A DNA stretch of 14,010 nucleotides, from assembly GCA_035317605.1 (NCBI GenBank), contig DATHGT010000143.1, positions 1 to 14,010 of the forward strand, read 5' to 3'. The stretch's first letter is position 1; each line of letters opens with the position of its first letter. The notes below the pieces were generated by a model, which saw nothing but the letters and a program-made list of their open reading frames with translations, was not told the DNA's origin and searched no databases. The position numbers and the translations under genes are program-made. The DNA comes from DATHGT01 sp035317605 (lineage in GTDB: Bacteria > Methylomirabilota > Methylomirabilia > Rokubacteriales > CSP1-6). Of the stretch, positions 1 through 7,263 are shown piece by piece.

Positions 1-812
1 GGCGTCCAGCCTTCGGCGTGGTGGATGCGCATGATCGGGCGCATGTGGCCGAAGAGCATGATCTCCTTGCCGCGGACGCCGAACACCTGGCCCGTCACGT
101 CCTTGGCCGCTTCGGAGGCCAGGAACGCGGCCACCGGCGCGATGTGGGCGGGCGAGAGCTTCTTGATCTTCTCCACTCGCGCCTTCTGAGCCTCGGTCTC
201 GGTGGGGATGGTCCCGATCATCCGCGTCCACGCGAAGGGCGAGATGCAGTTGGCGGTGACGTTGTAGCGCGCCATGTCCAGCGCGGTGACCTTCATGAGC
301 CCCACGATGCCGAGCTTCGCCGCGGCGTAGTTGGCCTGTCCCACGTTGCCGACGAGGCCGGAGGTCGATGTCATGTAGATGACGCGGCCCGAGCGCTGCT
401 CCCGCATGTGGGGAGCGGCCGCCCGCGTGACCGCGAACGACCCCTTGAGATGGGTGTCGATGACCGCGTCCCATTCCTCCTCGCTCATGTTGAAGATCAT
501 CCGGTCGCGCAGGATGCCCGCGTTGTTGACCACGACGTCGATGCGGCCGAAGGCGTCCAGCGCGGACTGCACGATGCGCTGGCCCCCGGCCATCGACGCG
601 ACGGAATCATAGTTAGCCACCGCTTCCTGGCCGCCCTGGCGGATCTCCGCCACCACGTCGTCGGCGGGCGTCTTCTCTCCGCCCTGCCCGGCCGCGGTCC
701 CGCCGTAGTCGTTGACCACGACGCGAGCCCCGAGCCGGGCCATGAGCATCGCGATCTCCCGCCCGATCCCCCGCCCCGCGCCCGTCACGACCGCCACCTT
801 GCCCTTCAGCAT
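1..812 (-). CDS. SDR oxidoreductase, (3R)-hydroxyacyl-CoA dehydrogenase-like (C-terminus outside window)
   Basis: NAD(P)-dependent short-chain dehydrogenase; 270 codons are visible and the 3' end lies beyond the window. The Rossmann motif TGAGRGIG is at residues 10-17, NNAG at 96-99, and the catalytic set is complete: Ser149 and Tyr162-AAA-Lys166. The C-terminal part (VRGKEIMLFG, then RPIMRIHHAEGWTP) replaces the usual short 'DGG' ending. It resembles the SDR group related to the dehydrogenase domain of peroxisomal multifunctional enzyme 2, so 3-hydroxyacyl-CoA is the likely substrate class (inference from family). The ATG at 812 is supported by GGAGGA about 8 nt upstream. It follows the YihY gene by 60 bp on the same strand and probably shares its transcript. 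Unlike the other two SDRs in the window, nothing here looks degenerate. Confidence 0.88.
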   Translation of the reverse strand, partial: MLKGKVAVVTGAGRGIGREIAMLMARLGARVVVNDYGGTAAGQGGEKTPADDVVAEIRQGGQEAVANYDSVASMAGGQRIVQSALDAFGRIDVVVNNAGILRDRMIFNMSEEEWDAVIDTHLKGSFAVTRAAAPHMREQRSGRVIYMTSTSGLVGNVGQANYAAAKLGIVGLMKVTALDMARYNVTANCISPFAWTRMIGTIPTETEAQKARVEKIKKLSPAHIAPVAAFLASEAAKDVTGQVFGVRGKEIMLFGHMRPIMRIHHAEGWT

Positions 813-872
813 CCTGTTCCTCCAATCGCCCGATGCGAAACGCGCGTCACGATATCACAGCGGAGGCGACGG

Positions 873-1673
873 CTACGCGCGGCGGCGAGTCTCCATCGCG
901 GCGACGTAGCAGGCGCCGAAGACGAAGACCACGCAGGTGTAGTAGACGAACATCACGAAGGCCACGAGGACGGCGAGCGGGCCGTAGAGCTGGCCGTAGA
1001 CCGCGACGTTCCTGACGTAGACCCTGAAGACCCGCTTGGCGATCTCCCAGAGCACGCTGGCGAGCACGGCGCCGGCCAGGGCCGCGCCCGGGCGAATGCG
1101 GCGGCGCGGCAGGTAGCGATAGCCGAAGTACAGCATCAGGGTCGAGACCGCGAGGCTGAACCCGACCCAGCCTAAACCGATCCACTGCCGCGAGACGCGC
1201 ACGGGCTCGAGCAGAAGCGTCAGGACCCACTCCATCACGGAGTTGGCCACCGTGCCCACGAACAGGAACACGCTCAGCAGCACCACCATCACCGCGTCGC
1301 GGGCGAAGTTACCCAGGAAGCTGCCGGCGCGGACGCCGAGCACGCGGTGCATGACCAGCCGGGCCGTGCCGAAGAGCTGGCTCGTGAAGACGATTATGCT
1401 GACGGTGCCGAGGAGTCCCGAGATCCGCCGGGTCTCCACGATGGCCAGCAGCGCCCGCGAGATCTCCCGGCGATAGACCGGGAAGTTGCGCGCGAGCTGA
1501 TTCACGACCTGTTGGGCCGCCTCCTCGCCCGAGAGCACGAACCCCACCATGGACACGCCCAGCAGCACGAAGGGGATCAGGCAGAGCAGGAACGAGAACG
1601 CGAGCCCCGAGGCCAAGAATAGGCCGTCGGCCGCGTAGAACCGCGCGACGGCCGTTCGGAGCGCCCGGATCAT
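873..1673 (-). CDS. YihY/virulence factor BrkB family inner-membrane protein
   Basis: A 266-residue integral membrane protein. Six hydrophobic segments can be seen at about 24-48, 86-104, 125-148, 165-188, 196-216 and 232-258. The C-terminal pattern YGQLYGPLAVLVAFVMFVYY followed by a Gly-Ala-rich end is the recognisable signature of the YihY/BrkB (formerly 'ribonuclease BN') family. The length is near the low end for the family. The molecular function is not firmly established; the RNase BN assignment was retracted and transport-like roles have been proposed. The ATG at 1673 follows directly after an in-frame TAG and has no clear Shine-Dalgarno, so translation is probably coupled to the SDR gene whose TAA lies 8 bp upstream. 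Confidence 0.9.
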   Translation of the reverse strand: MIRALRTAVARFYAADGLFLASGLAFSFLLCLIPFVLLGVSMVGFVLSGEEAAQQVVNQLARNFPVYRREISRALLAIVETRRISGLLGTVSIIVFTSQLFGTARLVMHRVLGVRAGSFLGNFARDAVMVVLLSVFLFVGTVANSVMEWVLTLLLEPVRVSRQWIGLGWVGFSLAVSTLMLYFGYRYLPRRRIRPGAALAGAVLASVLWEIAKRVFRVYVRNVAVYGQLYGPLAVLVAFVMFVYYTCVVFVFGACYVAAMETRRRA

Positions 1674-1681
1674 CTAGTGAA

Positions 1682-2479
1682 TTACGCCAGTCCTCGGACG
1701 AGGCCGCCGTCGACGAGGAGGGCGACGCCGGTGACGTAGGAGGCGCGCTCCGAGGCGAGGAAGACCACGACGTTGGCGAATTCCTCGGGCGTGCCCACGC
1801 GGCCGAGTGGAACGTCGACGCCGGCCTGCCGCAAGTACTCGTCGGTCGGCAGGCCGGCCTGACGAGCGCCGCCGAGCAGCCGGTCGGTGAGGATGCGTCC
1901 GGGGCACACGGTGTTGACGAGGATGTTGTCGCGTCCGAGGTCGCTGGCCAGCGTCTTCATGAGACCGGCCGTCCCCGGCCGCACCGCGTTCGAGAGGTCG
2001 AGGCCCGGGATCGGCTGCTTGACCGAGCTGGACTGGATCGTGACGATGCGTCCCCACCGTCGCTGGCGCATGTCCGGCAGCACCTCACGGATCAGCCGGA
2101 CCACCGACAGCAGCGAGACCTCGAACGCGCCGTACCACTGCTCGTCGGCCAGCTCGTCGAAGACCCCGCGCGGCGGCCCGCCCGCGTTGGCCACCAGGAC
2201 GTCGATGCCGCCGAACGCGTCACGCGCCCGCGCCACCAGCGTCTTCACGTCATCCGCGCGGGTGACGTCGGCCGGCACCGCGAGGACGTCGCGCCCCGTG
2301 CGCGCGCGCACGTCGTCGGCCGCGGCGGTGAGATCGCGCTCGGTGCGCGCGCACATCACCACCCGCGCGCCCTCGGCGGCGAGCCCGAGCGCGCACGCCT
2401 TGCCCATCCCCTTGCTCGACGCGGTCACGAGCGCGGTCTTGCCCTCGAGCCCAAGGTCCATGGATCGCTCCATTTTCAT
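1682..2479 (-). CDS. Atypical SDR, 3-oxoacyl-ACP reductase-like with altered catalytic residues
   Basis: A 265-residue Rossmann-fold protein of the SDR superfamily. The glycine motif is TASSKGMG (residues 19-26) instead of TGxxxGxG. NAG follows the central strand, and the end VTGVALLVDGG is typical of FabG-like SDRs. The catalytic region reads SSS (150-152), then SNAVR (163-167), so the usual Tyr-xxx-Lys is replaced by Ser-xxx-Arg. This matches a known divergent group of BKR-like SDRs described as lacking perfect NAD-binding and catalytic motifs; enzymatic activity is uncertain. The ATG at 2479 was chosen because GAGG at 2487-2490 sits 7 nt upstream; ATGs at 2473 and 2461 are possible, and an in-frame start at 2554 is unlikely. 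First gene of the SDR-YihY-SDR minus-strand group. Confidence 0.87.
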   Translation of the reverse strand: MKMERSMDLGLEGKTALVTASSKGMGKACALGLAAEGARVVMCARTERDLTAAADDVRARTGRDVLAVPADVTRADDVKTLVARARDAFGGIDVLVANAGGPPRGVFDELADEQWYGAFEVSLLSVVRLIREVLPDMRQRRWGRIVTIQSSSVKQPIPGLDLSNAVRPGTAGLMKTLASDLGRDNILVNTVCPGRILTDRLLGGARQAGLPTDEYLRQAGVDVPLGRVGTPEEFANVVVFLASERASYVTGVALLVDGGLVRGLA

Positions 2480-2495
2480 AAACTCGCCTCGGATG

Positions 2496-2513
2496 GCGGG
2501 GCCCCAGCCCCGC
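2496..2513 (-). promoter_or_regulatory. GC-rich hairpin in the leader of the divergent SDR gene
   Basis: A perfect 7-bp inverted repeat, GCGGGGC and GCCCCGC around a 4-nt loop, lies 5 nt upstream of the GAGG Shine-Dalgarno of the SDR starting at 2479. A weak -10-like TATGCT is at 2555-2550 on the minus strand, which would put the hairpin in a leader of about 64 nt. In DNA this GC-rich, such a repeat could be chance. Confidence 0.35.
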
Positions 2514-2571
2514 GACATCCTGCGGCTCGCACTGCCACGTAGTGGCCCGAGCATACAACGGGCACGCGGTA

Positions 2572-2577
2572 TAGAAT
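2572..2577 (+). promoter_or_regulatory. -10 element (TAGAAT) for a probably leaderless TPR-polB transcript
   Basis: TAGAAT matches the sigma-70 -10 consensus at five of six bases and ends 6 nt before the GTG at 2584, so transcription would begin at or next to the start codon. There is no Shine-Dalgarno before this GTG and no recognisable -35. The moeA start has the same arrangement, including a shared ATCGCC. Confidence 0.5.
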
Positions 2578-2583
2578 CGCCGC

Positions 2584-3072
2584 GTGGAACTCCCGTCCCA
2601 CGTGCCGGAGGAAGCGGGCCAGCGCTTCGAGCGCGCCTACAGCGCGCAGATGAGCGGCCGGCTCGAAGAGGCCATCGATCTCTACAAGGAATCGCTCTCG
2701 ATCTGCCCGACCGCCGAGGCCCACACGTTCCTCGGCTGGGTCTACAGCATGCAGCGCCGCTACGAGGACGCGATCGCGGAGTGCCACTGCGCGATCGACG
2801 TGGATCCCGACTTCGGCAACCCGTACAACGACATCGGCGCGTACCTGATCGAGCTGGGCCGACTCGACGAGGCCGTCACCTGGCTGGAGCGGGCCAAGCA
2901 CGCGGTGCGCTACGAGCCGCGCCACTTCCCTCACGTCAACCTCGGCCGCATCCACGTCATGCGCCACGACATCAACGCCGCGGTCCGCGAGCTGCGCGCG
3001 GCCGTGGCCATCGAGCCCGCCGCGACGTCCACCCGTCGAGAGCTTCACCGGCTCCTGGGTCTGCTGAACTGA
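2584..3072 (+). CDS. Tetratricopeptide repeat (TPR) protein
   Basis: A 162-residue soluble protein made almost entirely of about four TPR helical hairpins, at roughly residues 11-42, 44-77, 78-112 and 114-146. Each shows the repeat signature (for example G-R-L-E-E-A-I-D-L-Y and a closing Pro: 'SICP', 'DVDP', 'RYEP', 'AIEP'). TPRs bind partner proteins; no enzymatic domain is present. The start is a GTG with no Shine-Dalgarno but a -10-like TAGAAT 6 nt upstream, suggesting a leaderless message. It lies 29 bp before the DNA polymerase gene on the same strand and is probably cotranscribed, but nothing in the sequence identifies the binding partner. Confidence 0.85.
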   Translation: MELPSHVPEEAGQRFERAYSAQMSGRLEEAIDLYKESLSICPTAEAHTFLGWVYSMQRRYEDAIAECHCAIDVDPDFGNPYNDIGAYLIELGRLDEAVTWLERAKHAVRYEPRHFPHVNLGRIHVMRHDINAAVRELRAAVAIEPAATSTRRELHRLLGLLN

Positions 3073-3101
3073 GTCCGCTCGATCTCCCCGAGGCGCCGCT
3101 C

Positions 3102-5348
3102 GTGTTCGGCTGGGAGCGGTGTCCCGGGCTCGTCGCGGCCGCGCTCGGTCCTCGCGGCGACACCATGCGGCTCTATCGCCGCGTCGCCGGCGCGGTGGTC
3201 GCGGAGAGCGTGCCGTTCACGCCGTTCCTGCTCGCCGGAGACGCCGGTCTGGTGGACGGCGCCGAGGGTATCGTGGACACGACCAGGCTGGACGGCACCG
3301 CGGCGTTCCGGTGGTTCGTGAAATTCCGGAGCTGGAGCGACGCCCTCGCCGCGCGCGACCGCTGTCGCGAGCGCTCGGGGCTGGCGCCGAGCGCGCCGGG
3401 CGCGCCGTACCGGTTCCTCGGCGATTCCGTCCAGCAGTTCCTGCTCCTCACCGGACGCACGTCGTTCGCGGGGCTCGCCTTCGACGACCTGCACCGGCTC
3501 GCCCTCGACATCGAGGTCGTGACCACCGACGGCTTCGAGTTTCCGAGCGCGGCGCGTCCCGACGACCGGATCGTCGCGGTCGCGCTGGCCGACAACCGCG
3601 GCTTCAGCCACGTGATCCGGGGCGATCGTCTCGACGAGCGCGGCCTGCTCCAGGAGCTGGTGAGGATCGTGGGCGAGCGCGACCCCGACGTGATCGAGGG
3701 TCACAACATCTTCCGCTTCGACCTCGAGTACCTGGAGGCGCGCGCCCGCCGGCACGGGGTCACGCTGGCCTTGGGCCGCGAGGGCGCGGCGCTGCGCGGC
3801 TGGCCCTCGCGCCTTCAGGTCGCCGAGCGGAGCATCGGCTATCGGCGCTACGAGGCGCCCGGGCGTCACGTCATCGACACGTGGATGCTGGCCCAGCTGC
3901 ACGACGTCGGCACCCGCGACCTGCCCGGCTACGGCCTCAAGCAGATCGCCCGACACCTCGGCCTCGCCGCCGCCGACCGCACCTACGTCGACGCCTCCTC
4001 GATCGCGCGCGAGCTGCGCGAGAATCCCGATCGCCTGATGGCCTACGCCGCCGACGACGTGCTGGAGACGTTGCGAATCGCCGAGGTGTTCGCGCCCCCG
4101 TACTTCGCCCAGGCGCGCATCGTGCCGTTCGACTATCAATCGACGGTGCTGCGCGGGGCCGCCGCCAAGATCGACTCGCTGATGCTCAGACAGTCGCTGC
4201 ACCGCGGACTCGCGGTGCCGGCGCCCGCCGCCGGCACGTCGGTCGGCGGCGGCCACGTGGCGATCCTCCACCAGGGCGTCGGCCGCCCGGTGCTGCACGT
4301 CGACGTGACGTCGCTCTACCCGTCGCTGATGCTCGCCCACCGGATCGCTCCGCGCTCCGACGCGCCCGGCATCTTCCTCGAGCTGCTCGGGCGTCTGCGC
4401 GAGTTCCGGGTGAGCGCCAAGCGCCTCGCGCAGGACGCCACCGATGCCGTTGACGTCGCGCACTTCGGCGCGCTGCAGCAGTCGTTCAAGATCCTGATCA
4501 ACGCGTTCTACGGGTACCTCGCGTTCTCCGGGGGGCACTTCAACGACTTCGAGGCCGCCAACCGGGTGACCGCGGAGGGCCGCGCGATCATCGGCCGGAT
4601 CCTGGAGCGCCTCGACGCGCTGGGGGCGACCGTGCTCGAAGTCGACACCGACGGCGTCTACTTCGTCCCTCCGGCTGACCATCGCTCCCAGGACGACGAC
4701 AAGCTGCTGGCCGCGCTCGGCGCCGACCTGCCCGAGGAGATCGTCCTCGAGCTCGACGGCCGCTACGCGGCGATGCTGAGCTACAAGGCCAAGACCTACG
4801 CGCTGCTCGACGAGAAGGGCCGCGTCACCCTCAAGGGCTCGGGCTTTCGATCGCGCGGGCTCGAACCCCTCCAGCGCCAGGTCATCGAGGAGGTCGTGCG
4901 CCTGCTCCTGATCGGGCGCGGCCCTGACGTGAAGCCGGCCATCGATCGGTGGCTGGGAGAGCTGGCCGCCCGTCGGGTGCCCGTGAAGACCCTCGCGCGC
5001 ACCGAGACCATCCAGGAGACGCTCGCGAGCTATCGCGAGCGTGTGGCCGCGGGCGCCCGCAACCCCTCGGCGGCCTACGAGCTGGCGCTCGCGTCCGGAC
5101 GCTCCGTGCAGACCGGCGATCAGGTGTCGTACTACGTCGCCGGCCGGGGCGCCAACGTGTCCGTGAACGACCACGCGAAGTTCCTGGTCGCGTGGAGTCC
5201 CGAGCGCCCGGACGAGAACGTCGAGTACTACCAGGCGAAGGTCTTCGAGATCTGGGAGCGCTTCCGCCCGTTCGCCGAGTCGGACGGACTGCGCCCGTAT
5301 CGCGGCGAGCCCGACGCGATCGACGACGCCCAGCTGAGCTTGTTCTGA
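3102..5348 (+). CDS. polB: Family B DNA polymerase (DNA polymerase II type) with 3'-5' exonuclease
   Basis: A 748-residue DNA-directed DNA polymerase. The exonuclease motifs are present: Exo I D136-I-E138, Exo II around D194-PDVIEGHN202 to D207, Exo III Y315-AAD-D319. The polymerase motifs follow: motif A D401-VTSLYPSLM, motif B K463-ILINAFYG471, motif C D515-T-D517, and KAKTY near 562-566. The proofreading and polymerase sites therefore look intact. The protein ends in QLSLF, a consensus beta-clamp binding motif, as does E. coli Pol II. GTG at 3102 was chosen because GAGG (3090-3093) lies 8 nt upstream and homologues begin near this VFGWE segment; the frame stays open far upstream, but that part overlaps the TPR gene and a minus-strand gene and is not coding. 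It probably acts in translesion or repair synthesis (family inference). The alkaline phosphatase gene follows after 22 bp. Confidence 0.92.
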   Translation: MFGWERCPGLVAAALGPRGDTMRLYRRVAGAVVAESVPFTPFLLAGDAGLVDGAEGIVDTTRLDGTAAFRWFVKFRSWSDALAARDRCRERSGLAPSAPGAPYRFLGDSVQQFLLLTGRTSFAGLAFDDLHRLALDIEVVTTDGFEFPSAARPDDRIVAVALADNRGFSHVIRGDRLDERGLLQELVRIVGERDPDVIEGHNIFRFDLEYLEARARRHGVTLALGREGAALRGWPSRLQVAERSIGYRRYEAPGRHVIDTWMLAQLHDVGTRDLPGYGLKQIARHLGLAAADRTYVDASSIARELRENPDRLMAYAADDVLETLRIAEVFAPPYFAQARIVPFDYQSTVLRGAAAKIDSLMLRQSLHRGLAVPAPAAGTSVGGGHVAILHQGVGRPVLHVDVTSLYPSLMLAHRIAPRSDAPGIFLELLGRLREFRVSAKRLAQDATDAVDVAHFGALQQSFKILINAFYGYLAFSGGHFNDFEAANRVTAEGRAIIGRILERLDALGATVLEVDTDGVYFVPPADHRSQDDDKLLAALGADLPEEIVLELDGRYAAMLSYKAKTYALLDEKGRVTLKGSGFRSRGLEPLQRQVIEEVVRLLLIGRGPDVKPAIDRWLGELAARRVPVKTLARTETIQETLASYRERVAAGARNPSAAYELALASGRSVQTGDQVSYYVAGRGANVSVNDHAKFLVAWSPERPDENVEYYQAKVFEIWERFRPFAESDGLRPYRGEPDAIDDAQLSLF

Positions 5349-5370
5349 GGTCAGGAAGAAGGAGACACCG

Positions 5371-6783
5371 ATGCGTGACCGCGGAGTGACACGAAGGCTC
5401 GGGGGGGCGGTGGCAATCCTGGTGGCGCTCGGCGTGGGCCTGATCACGTCGGCCGCCCCCGCCGAGGCGCAGGCGCCGGCGCCGAAGAACGTCATCATCA
5501 TGTTCGCCGACGGGGCGGCGCCCACCCAGTTCGACTTCGGACGCTACTCGAGCCAGGTGCTGCGCCGGCAGCCGTTCGTCACGACCGACGTCGTGCTCCG
5601 CCAGGGGGCGATGGGGTTGCTGGTGACGAGCCCCCACGGCGCGTACGTGACCGACTCCGCCGCCGCCGCGTCCGCGATGTCCACCGGCTTCAAGGTCGCC
5701 AACGGAGCGGTCTCGATCACCCCCGACGGCAAGTCGCCGCGCACGGTCATGGAGGCGGCGAAGGCGGCGGGCAAGCGCATCGGGCTGGTGACGACGGCCA
5801 CCGTCTACGATGCGACGCCTGTCGCGTTCGCGGTGCACTCGAAGTCGCGCCGCGACTCGCAGGCGCTGGTCGATCAGCTGCTCGCGCTGGAGCCCGACGT
5901 CCTGATGGGCGGCGGCGCCGAGTACTTCCTGCCCGAGGGCGCCGGCGGCAAGCGGAAGGACGGCAAGGACGTGATCGCCGCGTTCCGCGCGCGGGGCTAC
6001 CAGGTGGCCACCAACCCCGCCGAGCTGGCTGCGGCCCCGGCCGGAAAGCTCCTCGCCCTCTTCAACGACGACGACATGGAGTTCGAAGTCGACCGCGATC
6101 CCGCCAAGGAGCCGACGACCGCTGACATGGCGACGGCCGCGCTGAAGGCCCTCGAGCCCAGTCCCAACGGATTCGTGCTGTTGGTCGAGAACGAGAACGT
6201 CGACACCGCGGGCCACCACAACGACGCCGCCTCGCTGATGCGTGCGCTGTGGGCGTTCGATGACGCGGTGAAGGTCGCCCTCGATTTCCAGCGCCGCCAC
6301 CCCGACACGCTGCTGATCGTGACCGGCGATCACGAGACCGGCGGGTTCTCGCCGACCTACGCGCTGAAAGACCTCACCAGCTCCGCGAGCGCCAACCGGT
6401 TCTACCCGGGCGACGCCGAGCTGCGGATGCTCGAGCGCATCACGATGTCGTTGATCCGGGTGAAGGAGAAGCTCGGAAAGTCACCGACGGGCGAGGCGCT
6501 GGATCAACTGGTCGCGCAGCATTTCCCCGGGTTCCGTCTCGACCCCGATCTGCGCGCGCAGATCCTCGCCGGCAAGACCGACGAGCGAAACTTCACCTAT
6601 TCGCCGCAGAACGCGCTGGGACGGATGATCGCTCGCCAGACCGGCTACTACTGGGGGACGTCCGGCCACACGCCCGAGCCGGTCCTCGTCGGGGCGATGG
6701 GCCCCGGCGCCGACCTCTTCCGCGGCTATCAGGACAACACCGACTTCGCCAGCCATCTTCACCGCTTACTTCAGAACAAGTGA
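5371..6783 (+). CDS. Secreted alkaline phosphatase (PhoA superfamily)
   Basis: A 470-residue phosphomonoesterase with a Sec signal peptide: Arg residues, a hydrophobic stretch at 11-27 and an AEA/AQA cleavage site near 31-35. Active-site elements of the PhoA fold are in order: metal ligand D47 in MFADG, D95-S96 with the nucleophile Ser in TDSAAAASA, E273 with D278 and H282 in ENENVDTAGHHND, D320-H321 in TGDHETGG, and H433 in GTSGHT. The spacing E-(5)-D-(4)-H matches E. coli PhoA. It hydrolyses phosphate monoesters outside the cytoplasm for phosphate supply. AAGGAG lies about 6 nt before the ATG. Being 22 bp after polB, it may be cotranscribed with it; no Pho box was recognised. A strong hairpin follows directly after the stop codon. 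Confidence 0.93.
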   Translation: MRDRGVTRRLGGAVAILVALGVGLITSAAPAEAQAPAPKNVIIMFADGAAPTQFDFGRYSSQVLRRQPFVTTDVVLRQGAMGLLVTSPHGAYVTDSAAAASAMSTGFKVANGAVSITPDGKSPRTVMEAAKAAGKRIGLVTTATVYDATPVAFAVHSKSRRDSQALVDQLLALEPDVLMGGGAEYFLPEGAGGKRKDGKDVIAAFRARGYQVATNPAELAAAPAGKLLALFNDDDMEFEVDRDPAKEPTTADMATAALKALEPSPNGFVLLVENENVDTAGHHNDAASLMRALWAFDDAVKVALDFQRRHPDTLLIVTGDHETGGFSPTYALKDLTSSASANRFYPGDAELRMLERITMSLIRVKEKLGKSPTGEALDQLVAQHFPGFRLDPDLRAQILAGKTDERNFTYSPQNALGRMIARQTGYYWGTSGHTPEPVLVGAMGPGADLFRGYQDNTDFASHLHRLLQNK

Positions 6784-6784
6784 C

Positions 6785-6804
6785 GCGGGGGGCGAGCCCC
6801 CCGC
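6785..6804. terminator. Strong GC hairpin between convergent genes, likely bidirectional terminator
   Basis: An 8-bp perfect stem, GCGGGGGG and CCCCCCGC, with the 4-nt loop CGAG, starts one base after the alkaline phosphatase TGA. It ends 5 bp before the TAG of the convergent RRM gene. There is no U-tract on either side, so it may work as a pausing or 3'-end-protecting hairpin, or with Rho. Confidence 0.6.
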
Positions 6805-6809
6805 CGGGA

Positions 6810-7151
6810 CTATCGGCGCCAGCCCCCGCCGGGTCCGCCGCCGCCGGGCCGTGGGCCACGGCCCCCGCCACCACTGCGGTCACCGCCACCGCCGCTGCGT
6901 TGGGGCTGGGGGCGCGCTTCGTCGACGACGAGGTTGCGGTCGCGGAAGAGGCGGCCGTTCAGCATTTCCACGGCTTTGGTCGCTTCTTCCTTCGTCGCCA
7001 TCTCAACGAACCCGAAGCCGCGCGGTCGTCCGGTGAACTGGTCGGTGATGATACGGACCGTCTCGACGTTGCCGGCCTGCTGGAACAGCTCGCGGAGGTC
7101 TTCCTCCGTGGCCTGGAAGGAGAGATTACCGACGAAGAGTTTAGCGGGCAT
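6810..7151 (-). CDS. Small RRM-domain RNA-binding protein with Gly-rich tail
   Basis: A 113-residue protein with one RNA recognition motif: RNP2 LFVGNL at residues 5-10 and RNP1 RGFGFVEM at 44-51. The last ~35 residues are a Gly/Arg-rich tail (GGGGDRSGGGG, then GPRPGGGG). This is the layout of bacterial and cyanobacterial Rbp proteins, which bind single-stranded RNA and are often linked to cold or stress; this role is a family inference. The ATG at 7151 has AGGGAGGG about 7 nt upstream and gives a protein starting MPAKLFVGN; the in-frame start at 7175 would only add an unconserved leader. It is probably transcribed alone from a TTGACA promoter at 7254-7225 with a 67-nt structured leader. Confidence 0.92.
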   Translation of the reverse strand: MPAKLFVGNLSFQATEEDLRELFQQAGNVETVRIITDQFTGRPRGFGFVEMATKEEATKAVEMLNGRLFRDRNLVVDEARPQPQRSGGGGDRSGGGGRGPRPGGGGPGGGWRR

Positions 7152-7172
7152 TGCGCGACCCTCCCTGTCCGT

Positions 7173-7205
7173 CACGCCCTCGGCGTCATAAGGGACACTG
7201 CCCTT
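7173..7205 (-). promoter_or_regulatory. Two small hairpins in the RRM gene leader
   Basis: The 5' leader of the RRM gene contains two short inverted repeats: aaggg/ccctt at 7190-7194 and 7201-7205 with a 6-nt loop, and acgcc/ggcgt at 7173-7177 and 7181-7185 with a 3-nt loop. They lie just upstream of the Shine-Dalgarno. Either could be a site for autoregulation by the RNA-binding protein; this is speculative. Confidence 0.3.
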
Positions 7206-7224
7206 CCCCGGGATGCTGCGCGAG

Positions 7225-7254
7225 AGAGTAATGACAGGAGGTAACGCCTGTCAA
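7225..7254 (-). promoter_or_regulatory. Promoter for the RRM gene with an overlapping inverted repeat
   Basis: On the minus strand a perfect -35 TTGACA (7254-7249) is followed after 18 bp by TACTCT (7230-7225), which keeps the key TA...T of the -10. A 7-bp inverted repeat, TGACAGG and CCTGTCA with an 8-nt spacer (7232-7253), overlaps the -35 and could be an operator. It starts 10 bp after the upstream SDR stop codon. Confidence 0.5.
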
Positions 7255-7263
7255 GCACGGCGA

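Noticed and set aside
1..812. Truncated SDR as a pseudogene.
   Set aside because: The visible frame is intact with complete catalytic residues; it is cut only by the window edge.
2583..2602. Inverted repeat CGTGG/CCACG around the TPR start codon.
   Set aside because: Only 5 bp with a 10-nt loop; too weak to separate from chance.
1887..3101. In-frame extension of the polymerase by about 405 codons upstream.
   Set aside because: It runs antisense to the divergent SDR and in another frame through the TPR gene; a GTG with a well-placed GAGG is present at 3102.
5401..5407. Run of seven G in the phosphatase signal peptide as a possible phase-variation tract.
   Set aside because: The frame is intact and such short G runs are expected in DNA this GC-rich.
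3045..5525. An 826-codon open frame on the minus strand across the polymerase gene.
   Set aside because: It is antisense to a gene with all family B motifs, and its product is rich in Arg, Gly, Val, Asp and His without any domain. GC-rich DNA makes such empty frames.
4882..6333. A 483-codon minus-strand frame over the polymerase end and the phosphatase.
   Set aside because: Shadow of two well-identified plus-strand genes, with low-complexity Arg/Gly-rich sequence and no motif.
7236..7242. A perfect AGGAGGT on the plus strand.
   Set aside because: No start codon lies at a suitable distance and no plus-strand gene follows; it is part of the inverted repeat at the RRM promoter.
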